Shown: positions 9,473 to 19,159 of the stretch, one piece after another
Layout of the letters: the number at the start of each line of letters is the position of its first letter
Numbering within the stretch: position 1 is the stretch's first letter
Origin: Flavobacterium restrictum
GTDB lineage: Bacteria; Bacteroidota; Bacteroidia; Flavobacteriales; Flavobacteriaceae
Assembly (NCBI RefSeq): GCF_007097245.1
Contig: NZ_VJZT01000006.1
Coordinates: 1-64,000, forward strand
DNA length: 64,000 bases
Direction of reading: 5' to 3'
Notes under the pieces: model-generated
What the model was told of the DNA's origin: nothing
Seen by the model: only the letters and a program-made list of their open reading frames with translations
The model's database searches: none
Program-made: the position numbers and the translations under genes

Positions 9473-9612
9473 CATTTGGGCGTGGCGCTCCCAAAAAGGT
9501 CGGGTCGGGCTGTACGTTTCCGCTTTTTTTCTTTTCAATTGCCACGGGTTTAAACCCGTGGCAATTGAAAAGAAAAAAGAGCTCCACTGCCATCCCTCAC
9601 GCGAAACAACTG
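9473..9612 (+). repeat. Dispersed flavobacterial repeat, copy 2, with a 54-bp perfect palindrome
   Basis: The element fills the gap between the GH5-like and epimerase genes. It starts with a TTGGGCGTGGCGCTCCC block, passes GGTCGGGCTGTACG and ends with CCATCCCTCACGCGAAAC, matching 1527-1633 in reverse. Its centre, 9525-9578, is a perfect palindrome with 27-bp arms and no loop. It could fold as a strong hairpin in the mRNA and reduce read-through. The open frame of the next gene runs back into it. Confidence 0.75.
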
Positions 9613-9630
9613 CACCAAAAAAACATTGAA

Positions 9631-10809
9631 ATGAAAAACACACCATTAGTAATCCTTCTTTTTTTAGGATTGTTACTTCAGACTTCTTGTCAAAAAAGAC
9701 AGCAAAACAACATTCAGACCTCAAGTAAAACCCTAACAGAAACTAAAAAAATGCAATCAAAAGTTCTTGATTCAAGCAATTTTGCAACAGAAATCGGAGG
9801 TAAAAAAGTAAGCCTTTATTGGATAAAAAACGAAAACATACAGGTCGCTTTTACCAATTACGGAGGTCGTTTAGTTAGTTTATTAGTACGAAACAAAAAC
9901 AACGAATTTGTAGATGTAGTGGTGGGTTTAGGAAGCATCAAAGACTATCAAAATTCAACAGAACCTTATTTTGGAGCTACAATAGGTCGTGTAGGCAACA
10001 GATTTGCCAAAGGAAAATTTAGTTTGAACGGCAAACAGTATAGTATTCCCGTTAACAACGGCGAGAATGCTTTGCACGGTGGCACAAATGGATATCAAAA
10101 TGTGGTTTGGGATGCCAAAAAAACAAACGATCAAACTTTGGTTTTTACCTATCTATCGCCAGATATGGAAATGGGATTTCCTGGAAACTTGAACGTAAAA
10201 GTTACGTATAGCGTAATGACCGACAACGAAGTACGAATGGAATACGAAGCTACAACCGACAAAACAACGATTGTCAATTTGACCAATCATGCCTTTTTTA
10301 ATTTGAATGGAGAAGGAAATGGGACAATATTGAATCATCTTGCACAATTCAATGCCAAAGAATATACGCCTGTTGACAAAGGTTTGATTCCAACAGGAAA
10401 AATTGAAACAGTTGTGGGTACGCCATTCGATTTCACGTCACCTCACACCCTTGGGGAACGCATCAATTCCAAAAACATTCAATTAGAAAATGGAGGCGGA
10501 TACGATCATAATTTTGTGTTATCGAATACAAAAGTAAACGGTATGATTCACGTAGGCTCCATAACAGGCGATTTATCGGGAGTGGTAATGAATGTATATA
10601 CCCAAGAACCCGGTTTTCAGTTTTATAGTGGCAATTTTATGCAGGGCAAAAACACATTCAAATCGGGTGCAAAAGACGATTATAGAACAGCCTTTGCACT
10701 AGAAACACAACATTTTCCGGATGCTCCAAATCAAGCCAATTTTCCATCAATAATAGTAGAACCAAAAGCCGTTTATCATACGGTTTCGGTGTATAAATTT
10801 TCAAAATAG
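9631..10809 (+). CDS. Aldose 1-epimerase (galactose mutarotase) lipoprotein
   Basis: This enzyme interconverts alpha and beta anomers of free aldoses and would speed use of sugars freed by the PUL enzymes. The 392-residue product has a signal peptide and lipobox (LLLQTSC, Cys20), so it acts in the cell envelope, not the cytoplasm. GalM hallmarks are NALHGGTNGYQNVVW with His149, LTNHAFFNL with catalytic His220, YDHNFVL, and YTQEPGFQFYSGNF with catalytic base Glu326. The open frame starts at 9565, but the first 22 residues come from the upstream repeat element. The ATG at 9631, directly before the signal peptide, is chosen. Confidence 0.93.
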   Translation: MKNTPLVILLFLGLLLQTSCQKRQQNNIQTSSKTLTETKKMQSKVLDSSNFATEIGGKKVSLYWIKNENIQVAFTNYGGRLVSLLVRNKNNEFVDVVVGLGSIKDYQNSTEPYFGATIGRVGNRFAKGKFSLNGKQYSIPVNNGENALHGGTNGYQNVVWDAKKTNDQTLVFTYLSPDMEMGFPGNLNVKVTYSVMTDNEVRMEYEATTDKTTIVNLTNHAFFNLNGEGNGTILNHLAQFNAKEYTPVDKGLIPTGKIETVVGTPFDFTSPHTLGERINSKNIQLENGGGYDHNFVLSNTKVNGMIHVGSITGDLSGVVMNVYTQEPGFQFYSGNFMQGKNTFKSGAKDDYRTAFALETQHFPDAPNQANFPSIIVEPKAVYHTVSVYKFSK

Positions 10810-10873
10810 TTGTACCAATTCTAATGGGTTGAATCGGGATTGTTTATTTTTTTGTAAAACCTAAAATCTAAAA

Positions 10874-11860
10874 ATGATGAAGAACGTTTTGTTTTTTCTT
10901 ATTCTTATTGTTTGCTCAAAAACAACTGCACAAACAGTAGTTTCGGGTAGTACAAAAAACAATAACCCTATATTCAGTGGTTGGTACGCCGATCCCGAGG
11001 GAACTATTTTTGACAAAACCTATTGGGTTTACCCCACTTTTTCGGCGATTTATGATAAACAGGTTTTTCTAGACGCATTTTCTTCAAGAGATTTAACACA
11101 CTGGACAAAGCACCCCAGAATTTTGGACACTATCGCTATCAAATGGGCAAAGAGAGCGATTTGGTCTCCTTCCATCATAAAAAACAAAAACAATTATTTC
11201 TTATTTTTTGGAGCAAATGATATTCAGAATGACAATGAAATAGGAGGAATTGGTATTGCAATAGCATCCAAACCCGAAGGGCCCTACAAAGATTATTTGG
11301 GAAAACCATTGGTAGATAAATTTTATAATGGTGCGCAACCCATTGATCAGTTTGTGTTTAGAGACAAAGATGGACAGCATTATTTGATATATGGAGGATG
11401 GAAACATTGTAATATTGGAAAATTAAAGCCTGATTTTACAGGATTTGTTCCTTTTGAAGACCAAACCGTTTTTAAAGAAATTACACCCGAAAACTATGTA
11501 GAAGGGCCTTTTATGTTTATTAGAAACAACAAATATTACTTTATGTGGTCCGAAGGCGGTTGGGGTGGACCCGATTATTGCGTGGCTTACGCTATTGCAG
11601 ATTCTCCATTGGGACCTTTCAAAAGAATTGGAAAAATTCTAGAACAAGACCCTGAAATTGCTACTGGAGCGGGTCATCATTCAGTTATAAAAGTACCCAA
11701 TTCTGACACGTATTACATTGTTTACCACAGAAGACCACTCACTCAAACCGATGCAAACTCTAGAGAAACTTGTATTGAAGAAATGAATTTTGATGAAAAG
11801 GGTTTTATAAAACCAATTGTTATAACCAACGAAGGCGTTAAAGAACATTGGATTAAATGA
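10874..11860 (+). CDS. Secreted or periplasmic GH43 glycosidase
   Basis: A 328-residue five-bladed beta-propeller glycosidase. A signal peptide (ILIVCSKTTAQ, cleavage near 20) is followed by the three GH43 acids: base Asp40 in WYADPEG, pKa modulator Asp158 in PIDQFVF, and acid Glu210 in VEGPFMF. GAGHHSVIK near the end is also typical. It lacks extra modules and a T9SS domain, so it is probably periplasmic. GH43 enzymes usually release arabinofuranose, xylose, or galactose including galactofuranose; the sequence does not decide which. It is the last gene of the first unit, followed by a strong terminator, and is a distant paralogue of the GH43 at 26056. Confidence 0.88.
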   Translation: MMKNVLFFLILIVCSKTTAQTVVSGSTKNNNPIFSGWYADPEGTIFDKTYWVYPTFSAIYDKQVFLDAFSSRDLTHWTKHPRILDTIAIKWAKRAIWSPSIIKNKNNYFLFFGANDIQNDNEIGGIGIAIASKPEGPYKDYLGKPLVDKFYNGAQPIDQFVFRDKDGQHYLIYGGWKHCNIGKLKPDFTGFVPFEDQTVFKEITPENYVEGPFMFIRNNKYYFMWSEGGWGGPDYCVAYAIADSPLGPFKRIGKILEQDPEIATGAGHHSVIKVPNSDTYYIVYHRRPLTQTDANSRETCIEEMNFDEKGFIKPIVITNEGVKEHWIK

Positions 11861-11897
11861 TTTGAACATTAGTCAAATCAATAAATTATAGTATTAA

Positions 11898-11936
11898 GGG
11901 CCGTTTCAAAATGTATTTGAAACAGCCTTTTTTTTT
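11898..11936 (+). terminator. Rho-independent terminator after the first PUL unit
   Basis: The stem GGCCGTTTCAAA / TTTGAAACAGCC has one mismatch and a 5-base loop, followed by at least nine T residues. It lies 37 bases after the GH43 stop codon. Confidence 0.9.
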
Positions 11937-12300
11937 GGAAACAATTGGATTTAAGGCGATCGCAACAATCATCAGTACCTTAAAAATAGGTACACCAAAC
12001 ATAGATTTAGTGTAACCCAATAGCTCATCTCGACTTCCAAGCGAGGCAAGTGGTTAGGTCAAAACAATTCGACTATGGAACTGTGTTTGGTATTATTTTA
12101 TAAACCATCTTCACTTTGAACTATTTAAAATAGTATTCTCGTCCAAGAATAGTTGAGGTTTGAGCAAATGAACAAACCAATGTCTTTGCGTTGAAAACAC
12201 TTGCTTATTAATCGTTTTAGAAAAAATATTTTTCATTTATGACCGGTCACGTATTTATTTGGTTCACATTAGGCAATTACAACGATTTAGTTGGTGTTTT
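11937..12300. other. Intergenic stretch without recognisable genes
   Basis: There is no open frame with coding character between the first PUL unit and the regulatory block before susC. The composition is AT-rich, and I find no repeat shared with the rest of the window here. Confidence 0.6.
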
Positions 12301-12462
12301 GAATCATTTGAACATAATTATGAAACAAAATGAGACTAAAATCAGGTCTTCAATATCCTAATTTTGACAAAGATTAAAATATCTTTTTAAGATTTAAATT
12401 ATAGTATTGATAAAAAAAAGGGCTACTATTTAAACTAGCTTTAAAAATGAGTCGGTATTTGT
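12301..12462 (+). promoter_or_regulatory. Candidate HTCS-controlled promoter region, copy 2
   Basis: This aligns to 8021-8181, starting at the same GAATCATTTG. The right end is GGTATTTG, a weaker match to the -7 consensus than TACCTTTG of copy 1. It lies 84 bases before the susC start. The two copies are the only long sequence shared by the leaders of the two PUL units, which makes them the best candidates for the regulator binding site. Confidence 0.65.
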
Positions 12463-12545
12463 AAACTATTACTATCTAAAAGCAAAAAATCCTCAAACAA
12501 TATATTTTAATTAAAGTAACCAGCCAATTAATCAAAAAACAAAAA

Positions 12546-15500
12546 ATGAAAACTAAAATGACTTGGACGATGTCGTCAAAACGACAGGATTTATTTACCT
12601 TAAGTAGATTAAAGTGTAGCATATCTGGGTTAATTTGTTTGTTATTTCTAATGCCTAGCATTGGAAAAGGATATGCAAAAACCAGCAATTTTCAGCAAGT
12701 TATACATCAGGCTCTGACCATCTCTGGAAAAGTAACGGATAGCAAAGGAAGTCCGCTTGCTGGAGTAAATGTATATGAAAAGGACACAAAAAATTATGCT
12801 ACAACGGATTTTGATGGCACCTTCTCAATTACAGTTACCTCAACACAATCGGTTCTGGTGTTTGAGTTTATTGGAATGAAAAAAGTCGAAAGACTCGTAA
12901 ACGATTCGAAAACCATGACCATAACCATGCAAGACGAAGCTGGCGAACTTAAAGAAGTTGTAGTTGTGGGATATGGCACCCAAAAAAAAGCCTCGGTGGT
13001 GGGGGCAATCAGCACTTTGAAACCTTCCTTGTTACGGGTAGGAACCTCTCGTACACTTGGAAACAACTTGGGAGGGCAAATTGCAGGAGTTATTGCAGTA
13101 CAAAGATCTGGAGAACCAGGATATGATGCCTCGGATATAAAAATTCGCGGTATCTCTACTTTTGCTGGAGGAACCAATCCACTGGTATTGGTGGATGGAA
13201 TTGAAAGAAACCTAAACGACCTTGATGCAGCAGAAATAGAATCATTCTCTGTTTTGAAAGATGCAGCGGCTAGTGCAGTTTATGGAGTGAGAGGAGCAAA
13301 TGGGGTTATTTTGATAAATACCAAAAGAGGTTTTGTGGGCGCACCAAGAATACAAATAAGAACCGAGCAATCAATACAACATCCCACTAAATTGCCTGAA
13401 TTTATTGGTGCGGTGCCGTATATGAATTTGATTAATGAATTGACAGATGATGCGCAAAGTGCCACTCCAAGACCGTTTTCAGAAGACCGTATTGCTAAAA
13501 CAGCTAGTGGCTATGATCGTGATTTATATCCCGATGTCAACTGGCTCGATGCTATAACCAAAGATTATGCTACGACCTCAAGAACCAATTTGAATGTAGC
13601 TGGTGGGTCAGAAATTTTGAGATACGCATTGACTGCTTCGCATTATAGTGAACGAGGTATTTTGGCAAGAGATCCAGAACAATCGTATAACTCGGAAACA
13701 CGACTAAACAGAGCTAATGTTAGAACCAATGTGGATATCAACGTGTCTAAAACAACCTTATTACGAGTAAATATTGGAGGCTTCTTGCAAAAACTCCAAA
13801 AAGGGAATAGTAGTACCGATGACTTATTTAACAAAGCTTTTGAAACAACTCCTTATGCACATCCTGCAATTTATTCGGACGGAACTATTCCAAGGGTTAT
13901 TGAACGAATAAATCCATGGGCGATGAGTACGCAACAAGGTTATTACATAGAAGGAGATAGTAAGATAGAAAGTTTGGTTTCATTGGAACAAGACTTTAAA
14001 GCAATTACCCCTGGTTTAAAAGCAAAATTCATGTACTCCTTTGATTCTTTTTCTAGAAACAGAATTACTCGTGGCAAATCACCTGATTATTATAATGTAG
14101 CTACCAGTAGGGATCTCGAAGGAAATTTAATACACACTCTTGATAGGTCTGGTCAAGAGTTTCTGGGTCATAACTATGGTGGAGAGTTTGGTGAGCGACG
14201 TACTTATCTAGAAGCAAGCACAACATACAATAGAACCTTTGGCAAACATGATGTTACGGGTTTGTTATTGTATAATCAAAACAGCCTAGACATTGGTGAT
14301 GTTCAGCCTTATAGACACCAAGGATTTGCAGGGAGAACCTCTTATAGTTTTGATCGAAGATATGTAGGAGAGTTTAATTTTGGCTACAATGGTTCCGAAA
14401 ATTTTCAAAAAGGAAGACGTTTTGGGTTTTTTCCCTCTGTCGCTTTAGGCTGGATTGTAACCGAGGAAAAATTTATGGAGCCCTATAAAGACATTGTTAA
14501 TAAACTCAAATTTCGCGGTTCCTATGGTTTGGTAGGAAGTGATGAACTCGAAGGATATAAAAATTTAAGAGACAGAAGACGGTTTGCTTATCTAACAACA
14601 ATTGACACAAATGGAGGAGGTTATAGTTGGGGTACTGGAACAGGTAATGGAGTTGGAGGCATTCAAGAAGGTCAAATAGGAGTAGCTGATTTGACTTGGG
14701 AAAAAGCAGCAAAAGCTGATATTGGTCTAGAATTAGGGTTATTGAATATGATTGATTTGACAGTAGATATCTTCAAAGAAAAAAGAAAAGATATTCTTAT
14801 TCAACGAACCATTATTCCAACTCAAGCGGGTATTATTAATCCTCCTTTTGCCAATTTTGGAAAAATGGAAAACAAAGGAATTGAAATTGGGTTAGCCATA
14901 AACAAACAAATAACCTCTGATTTCTTTATGAACTGGCGTGCCAATTTTACGTACGTTGAAAATAAAGTAACCGAAAGAGACGAAGCGCCAGGTAAAATAG
15001 GAACGTATCGTTCTGCAACAGGTATTTCAAATAATACCATGTGGGGGTACACCGCAACAGGCTTATACACCGATGCTGATTTTGACGGTACAGGTGTATT
15101 ACTAACGAGTTTACCAATACCTCAATTTGGCACAAAAGTACGTCCAGGAGATATCAAGTATGTAGATAGAAATGCTGATGGTATTATAAATGGATTAGAC
15201 CAAGGAAGTCTTGGTGGGACAAGAGACCCTCAAATTATTTTTGGTTTTGGAAGCACTTCAAAATACAAACAATTCGATTTAAGCTTTTTCTTTCAAGGTG
15301 TAGGCAAAACATACGAAATGATAGGACAAGGCGGCGACACATCTCGATTTATACCAGGAAGCGGACAAGGTACGCTAGGAAACATTTATACTAATTACAC
15401 TGATCGTTGGACACCAGAAAACCCAAGTCAAGATGTGTTTTGGCCAAGATTGAGTTATGGCACGAATATAAACAATTCGCAAGCTTCAAGTTGGTGGGTA

Positions 15501-15725
15501 AAGGACATGAGCTTTATGCGTTTGAAATCACTTGAAGTGGGATACTCCTTGAAAAAAAGTATAACAGATAAAATCAAATTAGGAGGGTTAAGAGTCTATG
15601 CTAGTGGGAATAATTTATTTTATATCTCCAAATTTAAACTTTGGGATCCAGAATTGGACACTAGAACTGGATTGAAATACCCAGGTACAAAATCAATCCT
15701 TTTTGGTTTAGAAATCAGTTTGTAA
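12546..15725 (+). CDS. susC: SusC-like TonB-dependent glycan transporter
   Basis: The outer-membrane beta-barrel that imports oligosaccharides together with the SusD lid. In 1059 residues: a long signal region (hydrophobic CSISGLICLLFLMP, about 25-45), a carboxypeptidase-regulatory-like domain (about 57-130, SGKVTDSKGSPLAGVNVYE), a TonB-box-like EVVVVGYGTQKK near 137-148, a plug with IKIRGISTF and the SusC signature LKDAAASAVYGVRGANGVI, then the barrel to a C-terminal strand ending LFGLEISL. Energy would come from ExbB/ExbD/TonB. susD starts ten bases after the stop. Confidence 0.96.
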   Translation: MKTKMTWTMSSKRQDLFTLSRLKCSISGLICLLFLMPSIGKGYAKTSNFQQVIHQALTISGKVTDSKGSPLAGVNVYEKDTKNYATTDFDGTFSITVTSTQSVLVFEFIGMKKVERLVNDSKTMTITMQDEAGELKEVVVVGYGTQKKASVVGAISTLKPSLLRVGTSRTLGNNLGGQIAGVIAVQRSGEPGYDASDIKIRGISTFAGGTNPLVLVDGIERNLNDLDAAEIESFSVLKDAAASAVYGVRGANGVILINTKRGFVGAPRIQIRTEQSIQHPTKLPEFIGAVPYMNLINELTDDAQSATPRPFSEDRIAKTASGYDRDLYPDVNWLDAITKDYATTSRTNLNVAGGSEILRYALTASHYSERGILARDPEQSYNSETRLNRANVRTNVDINVSKTTLLRVNIGGFLQKLQKGNSSTDDLFNKAFETTPYAHPAIYSDGTIPRVIERINPWAMSTQQGYYIEGDSKIESLVSLEQDFKAITPGLKAKFMYSFDSFSRNRITRGKSPDYYNVATSRDLEGNLIHTLDRSGQEFLGHNYGGEFGERRTYLEASTTYNRTFGKHDVTGLLLYNQNSLDIGDVQPYRHQGFAGRTSYSFDRRYVGEFNFGYNGSENFQKGRRFGFFPSVALGWIVTEEKFMEPYKDIVNKLKFRGSYGLVGSDELEGYKNLRDRRRFAYLTTIDTNGGGYSWGTGTGNGVGGIQEGQIGVADLTWEKAAKADIGLELGLLNMIDLTVDIFKEKRKDILIQRTIIPTQAGIINPPFANFGKMENKGIEIGLAINKQITSDFFMNWRANFTYVENKVTERDEAPGKIGTYRSATGISNNTMWGYTATGLYTDADFDGTGVLLTSLPIPQFGTKVRPGDIKYVDRNADGIINGLDQGSLGGTRDPQIIFGFGSTSKYKQFDLSFFFQGVGKTYEMIGQGGDTSRFIPGSGQGTLGNIYTNYTDRWTPENPSQDVFWPRLSYGTNINNSQASSWWVKDMSFMRLKSLEVGYSLKKSITDKIKLGGLRVYASGNNLFYISKFKLWDPELDTRTGLKYPGTKSILFGLEISL

Positions 15726-15735
15726 TTTAAAAAAA

Positions 15736-17619
15736 ATGAAAATGAAAAATGTATATATTAGGTCAATATTCCTTTTTTTAGGATTAACATTGTCGTATTC
15801 CTGTTCTGATTATTTAGATAAAGAATCGGATACTGAACTTTCTTTGGATGGTGTTTTTCAGAGTAAAGCCAGAACCGAGCAATGGTTGGCAGGTTGCTAC
15901 TCGATGATTCCTGACCCCATTTGGGGAACTACTCGTAATCTGGGATGGGAAATTTTAGGTGACGATATCACTCCATCGGAGAGATGGCGAAACTATGGTT
16001 GGGATGTAATACCACTTGCTTTGGGCAACTGGACTACAAACACGCCATGGAGCCCTGGTTATTGGTCAGGACTCCCTCAAAAAATACGACAATGCAACAT
16101 ACTGATGAAAAATGTTAAAGCACTGCCTGACCAACAATTTTCACAAGATGAAGTAAACACTATGATTGCTGAATGTCGTTTTTTGAGAGCCTACTACTAC
16201 GCACTGTTAGTAAACACCTATGGACCAGTACCATTTAACCCAGAAGAAATTACACCAACAGATTTCAATCTTCCAGATTTGTTAGTAGGGCAAACTCCGT
16301 TTGATGAAATTGTAAGTTGGATTGATAAAGAGTTGGATGATGTGTCCAAAATTTTGCCTGCATCTTATCCAGATGCTAGAAAATATGGTCGTGCTACTTC
16401 TATTATGTGTAAGGCCGTTCGGGCTAGAATGTTGCTTTTTGCCGCAAGCCCATTGGTCAATGGGAATACAGATTACGCAAATCACAAAACCAGAGACGGC
16501 AAAAATTTATTTAGCACTACCTATGATGTCAATAAATGGAAAATTGCATCCGATGCTAGCAAAGACTTGATTCAAAGTGCAGAAGCTGTGGGGCATAAGT
16601 TGTATGTAGAATACAATGCTGCTGGAAAAATAGATCCTTTTATGTCATGTCAAAACTTATTTCTTCGAGAAGCAGATAAAGGAAATACCGAAGTATTATT
16701 TGCCCGACCAAGTTCTGATTATAGTGCCTACGATAGGCATTCGGCTCCCAGCGGAAGTGGAGGAAATGGAGGACTGGGTGTTACACAGTCTTTAGTAGAT
16801 GCTTTTTTTACAGCAAACGGGTTGCCGATAAATGCAACAGGATCAGGATATGTAGAGAATGGTTTTTCTAGCGAAGAAGGGTATTGGACTACTAATGGTG
16901 GAACAAAATGGAAAGAAGTAGCAAATCATGAAGGACAAGTTACTTTGGCAGGTACTTATAATATGTATTGCAATAGAGAACCAAGATTTTATCTAGCTGT
17001 TAATTTTAATGGGCAATGGTATGGCAAAGCCGAAAAAGCTAGAAAATTAGAGTTCTTTAACGGTCAAAAAGACAACAACAACACACACGATGCTCCTCAA
17101 AATGGCTATTTGGTACGAAAAAGAACAGATCCAGCACGTGACCCAGTTACGGGTTTCTACACGCCACGTCCCGGAATGGTATATCGATTAGGTGAGGTGT
17201 ATCTCAACTATGCCGAAGCCCTTAACGAATCGGATCCAGGCAATGTGGATATTTTGATTTATCTCAATAAAATCAGGGAACGTGCAGGAGTGAGAACATA
17301 TACAACAGCAGGAACAGATGCTAACAATATACATGTAGACAACAACCAATCCAAAATAAGAGAAATCATTAGGATGGAACGAAGAGTAGAATTGTGTACG
17401 GAAGGGATTCGTTATGATGATTTAAGAAGATGGAAGTTAGCAGAAACTACGTTAAACGGTTCTGCTTATGGGATGAATTTTTTCGGTAAAAATGCCACCG
17501 ATTTTTATAAAAGAACCGCTTATCAAACTAGGGTATATCGAAAAGCATTTTATTGGTTTCCAGTATATCTCGATGAAATTGATAAAAATCCAAATTTAAT
17601 ACAAGCTCCTTTTTGGTAG
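15736..17619 (+). CDS. susD: SusD-like glycan-binding lipoprotein
   Basis: A surface lipoprotein that closes over SusC and captures oligosaccharide. It has 627 residues, with a lipobox at Cys23 followed by SDYLDKESD, an acidic stretch of the kind that directs lipoproteins to the cell surface. SusD-family features are the early W/Y-rich segment, AECRFLRAYYYALLVNTYGPVP (TPR helix region), RPGMVYRLGEVYLNYAEALNE and IRMERRVELCTEGIRYDDLRRW near the C-terminus. It is slightly longer than many SusDs. The ATG at 15742 is an equally good start. Confidence 0.95.
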   Translation: MKMKNVYIRSIFLFLGLTLSYSCSDYLDKESDTELSLDGVFQSKARTEQWLAGCYSMIPDPIWGTTRNLGWEILGDDITPSERWRNYGWDVIPLALGNWTTNTPWSPGYWSGLPQKIRQCNILMKNVKALPDQQFSQDEVNTMIAECRFLRAYYYALLVNTYGPVPFNPEEITPTDFNLPDLLVGQTPFDEIVSWIDKELDDVSKILPASYPDARKYGRATSIMCKAVRARMLLFAASPLVNGNTDYANHKTRDGKNLFSTTYDVNKWKIASDASKDLIQSAEAVGHKLYVEYNAAGKIDPFMSCQNLFLREADKGNTEVLFARPSSDYSAYDRHSAPSGSGGNGGLGVTQSLVDAFFTANGLPINATGSGYVENGFSSEEGYWTTNGGTKWKEVANHEGQVTLAGTYNMYCNREPRFYLAVNFNGQWYGKAEKARKLEFFNGQKDNNNTHDAPQNGYLVRKRTDPARDPVTGFYTPRPGMVYRLGEVYLNYAEALNESDPGNVDILIYLNKIRERAGVRTYTTAGTDANNIHVDNNQSKIREIIRMERRVELCTEGIRYDDLRRWKLAETTLNGSAYGMNFFGKNATDFYKRTAYQTRVYRKAFYWFPVYLDEIDKNPNLIQAPFW

Positions 17620-17726
17620 AATACTAACAAGGAATAAAAAAGTGAAATTGTTTTTGAATTTGTTTGTGAAAGCAAATCTCAACAAGCGATAGCATATATG
17701 ATTACTAACAAATAAAATTCACATAT

Positions 17727-18881
17727 ATGAAAAAGTTAAAAAAAATAATCTCATTTATTACAATGAGTATCGTGCTAGTATCTTGTTCAGACACAGCACT
17801 CGAAAATCGAGATTGGCTGCAAAAACCAAGTTTCGAAACCCCGATGACTTTAACCCCATCTAGTGAGAATATTGAAATGATAGCTGGCAATGATACCACA
17901 ACAGCTATAACATTTACTTGGTCTCCAGGAAATGATCGAGGAGCAGGAACTACCCTGAAATATTTCCTTCGTATGGATATTTTAGGAAATAATTTTAAAG
18001 GTAAAACAGAATTAGGAGAGCCAACTGTACTTGTAGAAGAAATTCCAGCAGGGGTATTTACCAAATCCTATACCGTAGGAGCGTTAAATGATTTGTTGAT
18101 AGAAAGATGGGGATACCCCGGTAGCTCTATTCCAAAATTAGAAGTTGAAATAATTGCTCAAGTAGAGGGAGGGGCTCAATTTCAAACGCCCGAATACGCT
18201 AGAACTTCATTTTCAGCCAAAATTTTTAGTCCAGGACCACTGCCATTATTTATGGTTGGTGATGCCGTAGGAAGTGGTTGGAATTATAACGCGGGTGTAA
18301 AACTAAATGAGGTAATTGAAAGATCACAATATACCTATTCTGGAGAGTTTTCTGCGGGATCATTCAAAATCATTGATTCCCCAGGTAGCGAATGGCCTTC
18401 TTACAACCCTAAAGATGCTAGCACACTCGTTTATAACAAAACAGACCCTGGAACAGTTAGCAATTTTGAAATAACCAAGGCAGGTCGTTATTCTTTGTAC
18501 ATCAATAGGAAAAAATTGATTTATGCCCTTGCCTACACTCCTTACGAAAAAGTGTTTATGGTTGGGAATGCAACACCAGCAGGATGGGATGCGGGTAAAG
18601 CCGTACCGATGATATGGGATCCTAAAAATCCAGAAGTATTCACTTATACCGGAATCCTGAAAGTTGGTGAGATGAAACTGCATCTTGATTTTGGTAACTG
18701 GAATGGTAGAAATTTGATGCCTGAAGTGGGTGGCACCAAAATTAGTGGTAATACAACTGATGATACAAGAGTCAAACTTACGCACGGTCAGCCAGATGAT
18801 AAATGGGTTATTCAAACGGAGGGGAATTATGAAATCACTCTTAATCCAGCAAAAATGACAATTGTATTCAAAAAACTGTAG
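17727..18881 (+). CDS. SusE-like surface glycan-binding lipoprotein
   Basis: A 384-residue lipoprotein (lipobox Cys20, VLVSCSDTALENRD, again with nearby acidic residues). A SusE-type N-terminal domain (about 30-165, with FTWSPGND and the ALNDLLIERWG segment) is followed by two tandem SusE/SusF glycan-binding domains. The first starts at FMVGDAVGSGWN (about 172) and the second at FMVGNATPAGWDAGK (about 279), ending DDKWVIQTEGNYEITLNP. It probably holds the target polysaccharide at the cell surface. It lies 107 bp after susD. A MITE-like element starts six bases after its stop codon. Confidence 0.85.
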   Translation: MKKLKKIISFITMSIVLVSCSDTALENRDWLQKPSFETPMTLTPSSENIEMIAGNDTTTAITFTWSPGNDRGAGTTLKYFLRMDILGNNFKGKTELGEPTVLVEEIPAGVFTKSYTVGALNDLLIERWGYPGSSIPKLEVEIIAQVEGGAQFQTPEYARTSFSAKIFSPGPLPLFMVGDAVGSGWNYNAGVKLNEVIERSQYTYSGEFSAGSFKIIDSPGSEWPSYNPKDASTLVYNKTDPGTVSNFEITKAGRYSLYINRKKLIYALAYTPYEKVFMVGNATPAGWDAGKAVPMIWDPKNPEVFTYTGILKVGEMKLHLDFGNWNGRNLMPEVGGTKISGNTTDDTRVKLTHGQPDDKWVIQTEGNYEITLNPAKMTIVFKKL

Positions 18882-18886
18882 TAGTT

Positions 18887-19092
18887 AGGGCATTCGCTTT
18901 TAAACCAATTGTAAATAAAAAAAGAAAGTACACCACTGATTGCTTCGCCTGTTCGCTTCGCTCGGGTCACAGATTTTAAAACCAAAATAATGCTGTTTGA
19001 TTGCACAAATTCAAAAATCAGTGTCAATTTAATTCATTTTAAGTTATTGAAATCTGTGAATCTGTGGCAGTTTTTTTAAATGCGAATGCCCT
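18887..19092 (+). mobile_element. MITE-like element, copy A
   Basis: 206 bp with terminal inverted repeats: the left end AGGGCATTCGCTTTTAA matches the complement of the right end at 16 of 17 positions. The interior has no coding capacity. A second copy with only scattered differences lies in opposite orientation at 45147-45353. No clear target-site duplication is visible. It sits between the SusE-like gene and the GH31 gene, so the PUL operon is either transcribed through it or partly restarted within it. Confidence 0.85.
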
Positions 19093-19159
19093 GAATCTAG
19101 TTGAGGTTTTTTTACTTTTTGAATTAAAGTTTTTGAACACTATTAAATTAAATAAGACT

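Noticed and set aside
9565..9630. N-terminal extension of the epimerase open frame
   Set aside because: These 22 codons lie in the dispersed repeat; the lipoprotein signal peptide begins at 9631.
19064..19159. N-terminal extension of the GH31 open frame
   Set aside because: The extension is encoded by the end of the MITE-like element and spacer; the signal peptide begins after the ATG at 19160.
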